From: an uncultured Rubripirellula sp.
GTDB lineage: Bacteria > Planctomycetota > Planctomycetia > Pirellulales > Pirellulaceae
Length of the DNA: 64,000 nucleotides
Assembly (NCBI GenBank): GCA_938045805.1
Contig: CALIBL010000032.1
Coordinates: 1 to 64,000 of the forward strand
Direction of reading: 5' to 3'
Each line of letters begins with the position of its first letter. The first letter of the stretch is position 1. A program made the translations under genes and the position numbers. Shown piece after piece: positions 18,257 to 27,600 of this stretch. The notes beneath the pieces are model-generated. The model was not told the origin of the DNA and made no database searches. It saw only the letters and a program-made list of their open reading frames with translations.

Positions 18257-20008
18257 ATGATTGCCCGACCAAAAGCATCTGCTTCTCTGCATCGAATTGG
18301 CTTGTCTCTTGTGACCTGTGTCATGTTTGGTTTGCAAACGACAGCAGCCCACGCGCAGGGCGAGGCCTCCCCACAGTCTGAAACCGCGGCAAATTCCAAC
18401 GCGGGGCAAAATGACTTGGACGAGGCAATCGTCCAGAGAATCGACGCTCAATCAGATGAGCAACTCGGCGCCGTCTCAGCGCTCCTTGAGTCCGCAATCA
18501 AGAAAGGACTGGACGAGGAGAATCTGTCGTTCGCCAAAAAAATGCTCGCCTCAGTTCAACTCCAAAGAAGCCAAGCGATGGCGGGAGCCATGCTCCAAGT
18601 GCCTGGACGCCGGCAACTGCAACTCCGAGACCAGGCACTCGAGAGCCTCTCAGCAGCAATTGAGCATGACCCCACGCTGATTGAAGCGTATTTGCTAATC
18701 GCACGCCTCAACATGCTGCCAATACCCGGTGGCGATCCCAAAGCCGTTCTCGAGGCAACCACCAAATTGATTGAACTACTAGAAGATGATCCAGCGCAGA
18801 AAAGCGAAGCACTCTGGATGCGTGCGAGGGTTCAAACCGAGCAAGAGAAGAAACTAGCCGATCTCAATGCTGCACTCGAAGCCGATCCAGCAAATCTCCG
18901 CGCTATGCAAGAACGAGCGGGCATACGTCTAGAAAACGGAGACGTTGAGAACGCACTGAAGGATCTAGAGGCGGTATTGCTGGAAGATCCCACCAACCAG
19001 CAGATTGCGGGTGCTGCCGTTGAAGAACTAGTAAATATGAATCGCTTGGATGAGGCGATTGAACTGATAACAAAACTGCTAGCCAAGTCGCCCAGTGAGG
19101 GTATGTATCGGATGCGAGCCATCCTGCATCGATCAAAATCCAATCTAGAAGAAGCTCTCTCTGACCTGAACAAGGCGATTGCAATGGCTCCCAAGGATCC
19201 CATGACCTTGCTCCAGCGAGCGGAGGTTGCACTGGACCGGGATGATGTGAAATCGGCCAAGGAAGATTTCCGAACTGCGACCCAAGTTGCACCGCAAATC
19301 CTGAATCTTGAAATGGTCATCGGGCTTCGATCGAGAATTGCATTGGTCGAAAACCGACTTGCAGATGCAATCAACGACGCACAACTCCTTGCTGAACGCA
19401 ACCCAAACAGCATGTTCCATCGACTGCGTTTGGCAAGTCTTTACACGATGGATAACCGTCCCCGTAAAGCAATTGATGTCCTCAGCGAACTACTGCAATC
19501 GGACCCGGGTAACGTTGCAGCCTTGCGTTCCAGGGGCGATGCCTTGCTGAGCGTGGGTGATCACAAAAAGGCGATCGCGGATTATGAATCGGCTGTGGAG
19601 TCGGTCGGAAAACTCGAGTTTGAAACGGCTGACGAATTCCAAAAACAGGAAGCTGCTGGCATCTACAACAACCTCTCATGGGTTCTTGCCACTTCACCAA
19701 ATGATTCGGTGAGGGATGGGAAAAGATCCCTAGAGCTCGCAGAGAAAGCTGCGAAGTTCTCTGACTACAAAGCCGCTCACATCCTCAGCACACTCGCCGC
19801 AGCCTACGCCGAGTCTGGCAATTTTGACAAAGCGGTTGAGTGGAGTGAAAAAGCAGTCCAACTCGGTGACGAAGAAGACCATGAACAGCTCGAGCAACTC
19901 GAACTCGAACTGGAAAGTTACCGTAAAGGTGAAGCCTGGCGTGAAAAACAGGAAACGGAAGAGAATCAGGTTCCGATTCTGTCTCCAGAAGATCTGATTG
20001 ACACCTGA
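18257..20008 (+). CDS. Exported tetratricopeptide-repeat protein
   Basis: A 583-residue protein from ATG 18257. The signal peptide (LHRIGLSLVTCVMFGLQTTAAHAQ, residues 11-34) ends in an AHA-type site. The remainder is a solenoid of TPR units about 34 residues apart, visible as AIEHDPTLIEAYLLIARL, LEADPANLRAMQERAG, LLEDPTNQQIAGAAVEEL, SEGMYRMRAILHRSKSN, APKDPMTLLQRAE and LLQSDPGNVAALRSRGD, ending with AYAESGNFDKAVEWSEKAVQ. TPR arrays bind partner proteins. Location is probably periplasmic. The partner is unknown; an upstream alternative start would bury the signal peptide. Confidence 0.9.
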   Translation: MIARPKASASLHRIGLSLVTCVMFGLQTTAAHAQGEASPQSETAANSNAGQNDLDEAIVQRIDAQSDEQLGAVSALLESAIKKGLDEENLSFAKKMLASVQLQRSQAMAGAMLQVPGRRQLQLRDQALESLSAAIEHDPTLIEAYLLIARLNMLPIPGGDPKAVLEATTKLIELLEDDPAQKSEALWMRARVQTEQEKKLADLNAALEADPANLRAMQERAGIRLENGDVENALKDLEAVLLEDPTNQQIAGAAVEELVNMNRLDEAIELITKLLAKSPSEGMYRMRAILHRSKSNLEEALSDLNKAIAMAPKDPMTLLQRAEVALDRDDVKSAKEDFRTATQVAPQILNLEMVIGLRSRIALVENRLADAINDAQLLAERNPNSMFHRLRLASLYTMDNRPRKAIDVLSELLQSDPGNVAALRSRGDALLSVGDHKKAIADYESAVESVGKLEFETADEFQKQEAAGIYNNLSWVLATSPNDSVRDGKRSLELAEKAAKFSDYKAAHILSTLAAAYAESGNFDKAVEWSEKAVQLGDEEDHEQLEQLELELESYRKGEAWREKQETEENQVPILSPEDLIDT

Positions 20009-20347
20009 GAAATCGTCGCAGTGGCGGCCAGCACAAACGTTGGTGTCAAACCAGTTTGCCCTCTCAAAACTTTTCCCGACGTTTGCTCCCCGTTTTCATG
20101 ACACTTCGGTCAAGGTGTTCAAGAAATGTGGGTTGAAGCGGCCTCAGTGGGGTCGCGAAATTCATCCACTCTGGTATTCTTTCTCCGATCGAATCAGGGT
20201 CGGCAGCGACCACAGCATCAGCGGAGGACCGCTGGCGAAACCGCGCAAACGGTTCCCTTCCTTTCTGTCGGTGCGTTGAAACTCTCGATTGGGTCACCAA
20301 GAAGACCAATTGGATGTTTTAACCTCTAGCGAGCGAAGCAGTTGAGC
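20009..20347. other. Intergenic region upstream of carA
   Basis: The 339 bp contain no plausible gene. Possible pyrimidine regulation of carA would reside here, but no attenuator-like terminator or PyrR-type stem could be recognised. Confidence 0.45.
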
Positions 20348-21478
20348 ATGGGAACCGCAAAATTAGCTCTGGAAGATGGAAGCGTCTTTACCGGCCAGTC
20401 ATTTGGCGCCGATGGGGAAATCACCGGCGAAGTGGTGTTTAATACCTCGATGACCGGTTACCAAGAAATCCTGACCGACCCGAGCTATCGCGGTCAGATT
20501 GTCACGATGACCTACCCGGAAATGGGCAACTACGGTGTGAACTCCATTGACTTGGAAAATGAATCACCATCTCTCTCTGGATTTATTGTTCGCGAAATCA
20601 GTCGCGTGCACAGCAATTACCGATCCGAAGGCGATCTTGCCTCGTACCTGAAACAACATCAATTGATCGGCTTAGCTGGAATCGACACCCGAGCTTTGGT
20701 TCGTCGGATTCGCGAAAAAGGTGCGATGCGAGGTATTCTCTCGACAACCGATCTAGATGACGCGAGCCTCGTTGCAAAGGCCGCCGCATCACCAGGCCTA
20801 GTCGGCCGAGACCTTGTCCAAGAAGTCATGTGTAAGGAAACGCTTACTTGGAACAGCCGGCTCGATGACTGGACAGAAACCGAGATTGGGGTTTCCAGTG
20901 ACACTTCAACCGGCAAACACATTGTTTGCATGGATTTTGGCATGAAGTGGAACATCCCAAGGCATTTCGTTTCGCGTGGTAACCGAGTGACGATCGTGCC
21001 GGGGACAACCTCCGCAGACGACATCCTCCGTCTCGAGCCGGATGGAGTCTTCTTATCGAATGGTCCGGGCGACCCAGAACCACTCACCTACGCTCACGGG
21101 ACCATCGCCGAGCTGATTGGCAAACGGCCGATTTTCGGTATTTGCTTGGGACATCAACTTCTGTCTTTGGCTTGTGGCGCAAAAACGTTCAAGCTCAAGT
21201 TTGGTCATCGTGGTGCAAACCAACCCGTCTTTGATTACGAAACTGGCAAAGTAGAAATCACCTCACAGAACCATGGGTTTGCGGTAGAAGAGTCAAGCCT
21301 GCCCGATTGCCTTGAGATCACCCATCGCAACCTTAACGATGACACCATTGCAGGCGTTAAACACCGAGATGAGAACGCGTTTAGCGTGCAGTATCATCCC
21401 GAGGCAGCCGCTGGACCACACGACAGCCACTACCTATTTCAGCGATTTCAACAACGCCTCGAGGAGGCGACAGTCTAG
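20348..21478 (+). CDS. carA: Carbamoyl-phosphate synthase small (glutaminase) subunit
   Basis: A 376-residue protein of normal CarA length. The N-terminal domain shows LALEDGSVFTGQSFGA, VVFNTSMTGYQEILTDPSY and GIDTRALVRRIREKGAMRG. The C-terminal class-I amidotransferase has FLSNGPGDP, GICLGHQLL with nucleophile Cys at about residue 266, and QYHPEAAAGP carrying the catalytic His-x-Glu. It hydrolyses glutamine and passes ammonia to CarB for arginine and pyrimidine synthesis. ATG 20348 is preferred to the TTG 6 bases before. carB is not in the window, as is common in planctomycetes. Confidence 0.97.
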   Translation: MGTAKLALEDGSVFTGQSFGADGEITGEVVFNTSMTGYQEILTDPSYRGQIVTMTYPEMGNYGVNSIDLENESPSLSGFIVREISRVHSNYRSEGDLASYLKQHQLIGLAGIDTRALVRRIREKGAMRGILSTTDLDDASLVAKAAASPGLVGRDLVQEVMCKETLTWNSRLDDWTETEIGVSSDTSTGKHIVCMDFGMKWNIPRHFVSRGNRVTIVPGTTSADDILRLEPDGVFLSNGPGDPEPLTYAHGTIAELIGKRPIFGICLGHQLLSLACGAKTFKLKFGHRGANQPVFDYETGKVEITSQNHGFAVEESSLPDCLEITHRNLNDDTIAGVKHRDENAFSVQYHPEAAAGPHDSHYLFQRFQQRLEEATV

Positions 21479-21526
21479 CTGGCAGGTCGAGGATCTGCAG
21501 TTTCATCTTGAACTGGATCGATAGCC

Positions 21527-22465
21527 TTAATTCCGTTCTACCCAAGGATTCTTGGGGTCACTACCTTTCACCTCGGTAGTGACGAAAGTCACGATTGCGG
21601 GAATTGCTCCTCGGGCATCGTTGACCAGAGCTGCCTCAGCAAGATCAGATTCAAGCATTTGAATGCTAAGCCCAGTCACCTCGCCACGCCCTACTCGCTT
21701 TTTGCGAGCCTCGAGACGACTGGCCATTCGTCTTGCTTCACCAGCCTCTAAGCTCCCTGCCCCCGCCATGATCAAAGTAGGGAGTAGCAGAAGGTTGTTA
21801 TCATTCAGAGCAGGTTCGATAGGTAAACCCTTGACCTGCTTCTCTGGTGAAATCATGACAATCGCCTTGACATCTTGACCCTGCTTCACGCTGCCAAGAC
21901 TAGGAAACCCCCAATCGCGTGCAGCCCAAAGATTACCCAGTACGCAACCTTCTCCAATGCCGATCACCACGAGAGCATTGAGGTTGAGATAACCATCGTT
22001 ATTTTCGTCTTTGAGGAACCCTTTGGCTTTCTCGAGGTCCATCGCAACGATCGCTTCGGCATCTTTGCGTGACATCTTGCTGGGATCGAGTTCCGCTTTG
22101 TCACCTCGGAGATTCACGTACTCTTTTGAACCACCATGACCTCGATAGTCGGGAGCGAGGACGGCACATCCAGCTTTATTGAGTGCAGTAACTAACTTGT
22201 AGTAGGGACTCGCCTGACCTTCCCACTCATGAACCAACAATACGGTTGTAGCCGCTTTCTTTTGGTCCGAGGGAAAATAGAATGCACGTATTTCCATACC
22301 GTCCTTGGTCTGAAGAGTGACCGGGCGTGGCTCCAAACGAGGGTCTTCTTTTCCCTTTTTGTTGCCCTGTCCCAACACCTCCATACCAGGTGAGTTAAGA
22401 AGGAACAGCAGGCCACAAGAAAACGCGAGCAACCTGTAAGGAGCCTTCAACTTCATTCCCGTCAT
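21527..22465 (-). CDS. Exported alpha/beta-hydrolase fold protein lacking the catalytic triad
   Basis: A 312-residue product with signal peptide (LLAFSCGLLFLLNSPG). The fold is seen in VTLQTKDGMEIRAFYFP, VLLVHEWEGQASPYYKL and AVLAPDYRGHGGS, as in dienelactone-hydrolase-like enzymes. The nucleophile elbow reads VVIGIGEGC, so the GxSxG serine is a glycine. The acid position (LIMAGAGSLEA) has Ser instead of Asp, and the terminal His region (LVNDARGAIP) has no His. It is probably non-catalytic, perhaps a binding protein. GGAAG lies before the ATG. It converges with carA. Confidence 0.78.
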   Translation of the reverse strand: MTGMKLKAPYRLLAFSCGLLFLLNSPGMEVLGQGNKKGKEDPRLEPRPVTLQTKDGMEIRAFYFPSDQKKAATTVLLVHEWEGQASPYYKLVTALNKAGCAVLAPDYRGHGGSKEYVNLRGDKAELDPSKMSRKDAEAIVAMDLEKAKGFLKDENNDGYLNLNALVVIGIGEGCVLGNLWAARDWGFPSLGSVKQGQDVKAIVMISPEKQVKGLPIEPALNDNNLLLLPTLIMAGAGSLEAGEARRMASRLEARKKRVGRGEVTGLSIQMLESDLAEAALVNDARGAIPAIVTFVTTEVKGSDPKNPWVERN

Positions 22466-22689
22466 GTTGATTACTTCCGTTGCAGCAAAAAAAGTTTAGT
22501 CAGTCACGAACAATTCTAGACAAACTGCCCGCTCATCCCTACCCGCATCATACTCGTTAGAGCCTGACGGATCCAACGGAGCGTGAGCAGTCTACCAAAG
22601 CCCGAAGTCCCCGAAAGTACTCGATGAGTAAATCGAGCCTGCGCAACACCCAAGCACATCCTCTATAATCCGTGCGTCGAGTCGGGGTG

Positions 22690-25600
22690 ATGGATTCACC
22701 TCAACCGGTTACGAAAGTCCCCTACACGAAACTTCGGTGTCACGTGCAAGTTATCATCCGTCCAACGAACCTAATGATTGCGTCACTTTGGGTCGCTTCG
22801 ACTCTTGTGACGCACCCTGTTTCGGCTCAACGAGACCTCACGGATATACCGGAACCGAATCCCGTCGCCGAACAAGCACAGATGACCGTCGCAGATCAGT
22901 CAGCAGTCAATTTGTTTGCGGCCGACCCTGATTTCAGCAAACCGATTCAGATCAACTTCGATTCCACCGGCGGATTGTGGGTTGCAAGTAGTGAAGTCTA
23001 TCCTCAAATCGAACCGGGACAGGTGGCGAATGACAAAATCGTGGTTCTGCGAGACACCGATGGGGACGGAATTGCAGATGATCGGAAAGTTTTTGCCGAC
23101 GGCTTACTCATTCCAACTGGCATCCTGCCCGATGGCCCTAATGCAGCCTATGTCGCAGAGAGCACACGTTTGGTGTACCTCACTGATACCGATGGCGACG
23201 GGGTTGCTGATAAGCGGCGAGTCGTCCTGAGTGGCTTTGGGACCGAAGATACCCACCATCTGATCCACACACTTCGCTTTGGACCTGATGGCTGTGTTTA
23301 CTTCAATCAATCCATCTACATCCACAGCCACGTGGAAACGGCTTTTGGAACACGTCATCTCGATGGTGGTGGAATCTGGCGATATCGCCCCGATACCGGC
23401 AGACTGGAAATTGTCTGTAAAGGTTTCGTGAACCCTTGGGGTCACAGTTTTGACGCCTATGGTGAATCATTTGTCACCGACGGCGCCTACTTCGAAGGCA
23501 TTAATTACGCGTTTCCGGATTCGGTTTTTGTGACCTCACCGGGAGCCACTCGCTGGCTCAAAGGGCTCAATCCCGGCAGCCCCAAGCATTGCGGACTCGA
23601 AATCCTTTCGGGTACCCACATCCCTCCCAGCTGGTCTGGACACTTGGTGGCAAATGACTTCCGCAGCCACCGAGTTTGTCGCTTCGGGGTTGAACCGAGC
23701 GGTAGCGGCTACATTAGCCGTCAACAACCTGAAATCATTACAACGCAGCACGTCGCCTTTCGACCGATTGACGCGAAGATGGGTCCTGATGGAGCGCTAT
23801 ACATTGCCGATTGGTACAACCCAATCATCCAGCACGGTGAAGTCGACTTTCGTGATGAACGACGCGACCGCACCCACGGTCGCATTTGGCGAGTCAGTTT
23901 TCCTGAGAGAGACCTTGATCACTGGCCTGCGTTCTCGGAACTCGAAACCAAAGCTTTGGTTGACCTACTCGCCGACCCGTCGCTAGCGGTTCGCCAGTTC
24001 GCTCGGCAAGAACTCTGGAATCGAACAAAGGCTTCGGGCCAGGAGGTGCAAAGCCTCGTTGACGCTTGGGTAGATGAGCAACCCGAAGCACGCTTGCTCG
24101 AAAAACTCTGGATCGCTGAAGTCGTAGCCAAGCCAGTGAACCAAAGTTCGGAGCAACTACTCAGCCAATCGGACCCACGAGCACGAAGAACGCTCCTGCG
24201 AAGCCTGTGGCATCAAAGACAAGAACTCGGTGAGAAAGCAATTCCAGGACTCGTTGACTTCATGATGCAGCAGACAACCAACGCAGATGCGAGAATCCGA
24301 ATGGAAGCAGTTGCGAGCCTTGGTCAACTCAATGCCAAGCAACACCCAGAAGCCTTTAACGCAGTGCTCCGCGCGACCTCGCAGCCCGTGGACGACAACA
24401 TCGATTTCGCCATCTGGCAATCGCTTCGAAAACTGGACGAGTCATACTCAGAGGGATCCATCCTGACCGCTTTAGATTGGACACAGCGAGCCAACCAACT
24501 TGGATTTGCCGTGACTGCTATCGGTACCAACCAAGCGGCAGAAGTCGCACTGCAGCAGCTTGAAAACGGTGGGGTCCCCGAAGATCAATGGGAATCAATG
24601 ATTCAAGCGATCTCCATCGCAGGTAATGCAGATCAGTTAGGTCGAACCGTTGCGAGAATCCTCGGCGAGGACATTGCAAACCTTTCGCTGGCAAAACTGC
24701 AACCCGTTTTGAGCCGCACCAGTCGGGACAAAACCACGCCAGCGAACATCAACCAGATCGTGCAAAACCTTCTCACAAAAAACGAGACCCTTACCGCTGA
24801 ACAGCTTTTGACGCTCGCAAGAATCGCGGGCCCGTGGAAGATTGAATCCGCAGTCCCACTTCTCATTGGCAGCATCGACGCCGCTTCGGGAGCAACACAG
24901 CAAACCATCATCTCCTCTCTTGGCAGTTTCGACTCGGACGAAGTGCGTTCGGAACTGCTTTCGCTCACGAAGGCCAAAACACCAGCAACTCGAGTGGCCG
25001 CCACCGAAGCGGTTGCAAGTCGAAGACCTGTGGCTGCTATCCCAGCGCTTTGTGATCTACTGGAGGACGAAAGCACCCGCGACGCAGCAGCTCGAATTGT
25101 GATTGGATTTGTCGGAAAGAAGGGCGCCGCCGAGCGACTCGCCGACGCGATCCGAAGTCGCGAGGTGTCTGCCGACCTCGCAAGGACCATGCTGCGCGGA
25201 GTCCAAGGAGGGGGCGGTAATGCCGAACTGGAACAGGCGATCCGCGTCGCCGGGAAACTTGAAAATGCCAGCTGGCAACTCACCGATGAACTCAAGACCG
25301 AAATCCTGACCGCTGCTGCCTCCACAGGCTCTCCAGCAAGAGGCGAGCAAATCTATCGCCAGTCCAAACTTCAATGCATCGTCTGTCACGCCATTGGCAA
25401 TGCGGGCGGGCTCGTCGGCCCCAACCTCATTAGTGTTGGAGGTAGCTCACAACCGGACTATATCCTTGAGTCTCTACTACTGCCCAATGCCAAACTCAAA
25501 GAGGGCTACACCACGCTCACCGTGCTCACCGACGAGGGGGATGTGATCAACGGCATCGTGATCGGGAAGGATGAGGACGCGGTAAGACTACGTCTCGCCG

Positions 25601-26178
25601 ATGGCAAAGAAGTTCAGATTCCTTCCGAAACAATCGAACAAGAAAAACCGGGTAAGTCATTGATGCCAGCGGGGCTCATGGACACGCTCACCAAAAGTGA
25701 GATGATTGACTTGGTCGCCTTCCTCTCCGCCTTGGGACGCGTTCCCGACTACACGGTCTCCACCGACCCCGTCGTACGCTCGTTCGAAACCTTGATTTAC
25801 AGTAACGAGGCCAATCGTCGCCTCAACCGAACCAGCACCGATACCGCAGCGAGTGATGATGCGGCGATGATCTGGCGTCCAGTGACAAGCCTCGTCAATG
25901 GCACGTTACCACTCGGCGAACTGGATCGCTTTCAACAGCATCGCCAAACACCGCCAACCTCATTTGTGAGATTCACGGTAGACATGCCCAGCGCTGGTGT
26001 TGCTGAAATCAGTCTACCAACCAAAGGAATCGAAGCTTGGGTAGATACCAAACCGACGCCAGCAGTTGACTTAAAACAACTCAAGCTTGATGCCGGCAAC
26101 CATACCATCGTTCTGGGAATCGATCGAAACCAACAGCAGGAACCCTTTGGAGTAACAGTGGCCGGTGACGCCCGTTAA
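22690..26178 (+). CDS. PVC-type cytochrome c / membrane-bound dehydrogenase-like protein
   Basis: A protein of about 1162 residues. After a signal region (MIASLWVASTLVTHPVSAQ) comes a six-bladed propeller of the PVC membrane-bound dehydrogenase type (VVLRDTDGDGIADDRKVFADG and similar; GLNPGSPKHCGLEILSG; DGALYIADWYNP), then HEAT-like helical repeats (residues 420-880), then a c-type heme site CIVCH at about residue 895 in the typical PVC context (GEQIYRQSKLQ, GGLVGPNLISVGG, YILESLLLPNAKLKEGY), with distal Met in SLMPAGLMD. These proteins are thought to oxidise carbohydrates or similar in the periplasm; substrate is unknown. ATG 22690 is preferred to GTG 22672. Confidence 0.92.
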   Translation: MDSPQPVTKVPYTKLRCHVQVIIRPTNLMIASLWVASTLVTHPVSAQRDLTDIPEPNPVAEQAQMTVADQSAVNLFAADPDFSKPIQINFDSTGGLWVASSEVYPQIEPGQVANDKIVVLRDTDGDGIADDRKVFADGLLIPTGILPDGPNAAYVAESTRLVYLTDTDGDGVADKRRVVLSGFGTEDTHHLIHTLRFGPDGCVYFNQSIYIHSHVETAFGTRHLDGGGIWRYRPDTGRLEIVCKGFVNPWGHSFDAYGESFVTDGAYFEGINYAFPDSVFVTSPGATRWLKGLNPGSPKHCGLEILSGTHIPPSWSGHLVANDFRSHRVCRFGVEPSGSGYISRQQPEIITTQHVAFRPIDAKMGPDGALYIADWYNPIIQHGEVDFRDERRDRTHGRIWRVSFPERDLDHWPAFSELETKALVDLLADPSLAVRQFARQELWNRTKASGQEVQSLVDAWVDEQPEARLLEKLWIAEVVAKPVNQSSEQLLSQSDPRARRTLLRSLWHQRQELGEKAIPGLVDFMMQQTTNADARIRMEAVASLGQLNAKQHPEAFNAVLRATSQPVDDNIDFAIWQSLRKLDESYSEGSILTALDWTQRANQLGFAVTAIGTNQAAEVALQQLENGGVPEDQWESMIQAISIAGNADQLGRTVARILGEDIANLSLAKLQPVLSRTSRDKTTPANINQIVQNLLTKNETLTAEQLLTLARIAGPWKIESAVPLLIGSIDAASGATQQTIISSLGSFDSDEVRSELLSLTKAKTPATRVAATEAVASRRPVAAIPALCDLLEDESTRDAAARIVIGFVGKKGAAERLADAIRSREVSADLARTMLRGVQGGGGNAELEQAIRVAGKLENASWQLTDELKTEILTAAASTGSPARGEQIYRQSKLQCIVCHAIGNAGGLVGPNLISVGGSSQPDYILESLLLPNAKLKEGYTTLTVLTDEGDVINGIVIGKDEDAVRLRLADGKEVQIPSETIEQEKPGKSLMPAGLMDTLTKSEMIDLVAFLSALGRVPDYTVSTDPVVRSFETLIYSNEANRRLNRTSTDTAASDDAAMIWRPVTSLVNGTLPLGELDRFQQHRQTPPTSFVRFTVDMPSAGVAEISLPTKGIEAWVDTKPTPAVDLKQLKLDAGNHTIVLGIDRNQQQEPFGVTVAGDAR

Positions 26179-26254
26179 CCATCACTCCTGATCAATCGGT
26201 CATGACGAATGACAAACCGCTCGAGCAAACAGAACTTGGGTGGTTCAAATGTCA

Positions 26255-27598
26255 TCACGTCGCAGACTGATAAGCTCTCTCAATCTCTTCACCGACGATC
26301 TCGATCCCCCTCCGGATCACCTCATCAGGCATGGCAAAACTAACTCGAATGCACTCTTCCTGATGTTTCCAGTTAGCTTGGTTCATTCGATTGCCCGCCA
26401 CCTGAGGTTCCACCTCGCTGCGGCAGGCATCCTCTAATCCAAAAAAGAAATGATGACCTGGTACGACGAGTACCTTTCGCTCTTTCAGACGACGATAAAG
26501 CTCTTGTGAATGAATGGGTAGATCCTCAAACCACATCCACAAAAAGAACGCGCCTTCGCTAAGGTGAATCCGGTAGGGCAATTGATCGCTGAAGATTTCA
26601 CGAACGCACCGCTGTGCAAATTCACTCTTTCGCTGATAGAAGGGTCGAATGACCTGACTTGTTAAGTCGCAGACCTCACCACTATCAAGCATTGGCTTCA
26701 CAATCGCCTGACCCAAGTTTGAGTTCGCCAGTCCAACGATCGAATTCATCGACCCCATCGCTTGAATGATTTCCGGACGTGCGATCACCACGGCAGTACG
26801 AGTTCCGGGAAGTCCGAGTTTGGACAAACTTAGGGTCAAAATCATCTGCTCGTCCCAACGTGGTTTGATCTCACGAAAAATCACATCAGGGAAAGGTGAA
26901 CCATAAGCCTGATCAATAATGAGGGGCACGTCCGCAGAGGAGGCAAGTTCATGAAGATGGTCGATCTCAAAATCCGTTAGGACATTCCCCGTGGGGTTGG
27001 TGGGACGTGAGACACAAATCGCCCCAACCTTGTCATCAACCTCGATCGCATCGAAGTCAACGCGGTACTTGAATTGATGATCACCGATGAGCTCTAACTG
27101 CGGTCGAATACTGCGGAAAAGTGGACCGCTAACCGACTGATTGGCATAGCCAATGTATTCAGGCACAAGCGGGAGCAGAACCTGTCGAGGTTGCGTCTCC
27201 GCCGAAACGCCAGCGAGCGAATCAGGGCCGGCGAGCGTATTAAAGAGAAAAAATAAACCTGTCTGACCGCCGGCCGTCACCGCCACATTCTCAAAGCTGA
27301 GATTCCATCCGAACCGCCGCTGCAAAAGTGCAGCGATGCTTTCTCGAAATGCTTGGTTACCAAGCGGTGGTTCATAGTTGCCAACCACCGCTTCGATGCG
27401 TCCCGGCTCTTCGAGTAGCTCTTGGCACCGCCGTCGCCACACCGCATCGAGTTCCGGTAGGTGAGCCGGTTGACCACCGCCGAGCATACAAACCTCATCG
27501 CCACCAGTAGCGAGTGCATGCCCCAAGTCATCCATCAACTCTCCAATCCCGCTACCTCTCCCGAGCTGATCTCCGAAGTGAGAAAATTTCCATCCCAT
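26255..27598 (-). CDS. avtA: Valine--pyruvate aminotransferase-like enzyme (AvtA family)
   Basis: A 447-residue fold-type I PLP enzyme. FGDQLGRGSGIGELMDDL, MLGGGQPAHLPE, VVGNYEPPLGNQAFRE and VAVTAGGQTGLFFLFNTLAG match Escherichia coli AvtA (which has FGDKFTRHSGI and MLGGGNPAQIPE) throughout. The PLP lysine is in SLSKLGLPGTRTAV at about residue 262. AvtA uses alanine to aminate 2-oxoisovalerate to valine. The start lies 2 bp after the sulfatase stop, so the two are almost certainly co-transcribed, an unexpected pairing. Assignment of exact substrate in planctomycetes is by homology only. Confidence 0.88.
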   Translation of the reverse strand: MGWKFSHFGDQLGRGSGIGELMDDLGHALATGGDEVCMLGGGQPAHLPELDAVWRRRCQELLEEPGRIEAVVGNYEPPLGNQAFRESIAALLQRRFGWNLSFENVAVTAGGQTGLFFLFNTLAGPDSLAGVSAETQPRQVLLPLVPEYIGYANQSVSGPLFRSIRPQLELIGDHQFKYRVDFDAIEVDDKVGAICVSRPTNPTGNVLTDFEIDHLHELASSADVPLIIDQAYGSPFPDVIFREIKPRWDEQMILTLSLSKLGLPGTRTAVVIARPEIIQAMGSMNSIVGLANSNLGQAIVKPMLDSGEVCDLTSQVIRPFYQRKSEFAQRCVREIFSDQLPYRIHLSEGAFFLWMWFEDLPIHSQELYRRLKERKVLVVPGHHFFFGLEDACRSEVEPQVAGNRMNQANWKHQEECIRVSFAMPDEVIRRGIEIVGEEIERAYQSAT

Positions 27599-27600
27599 GT

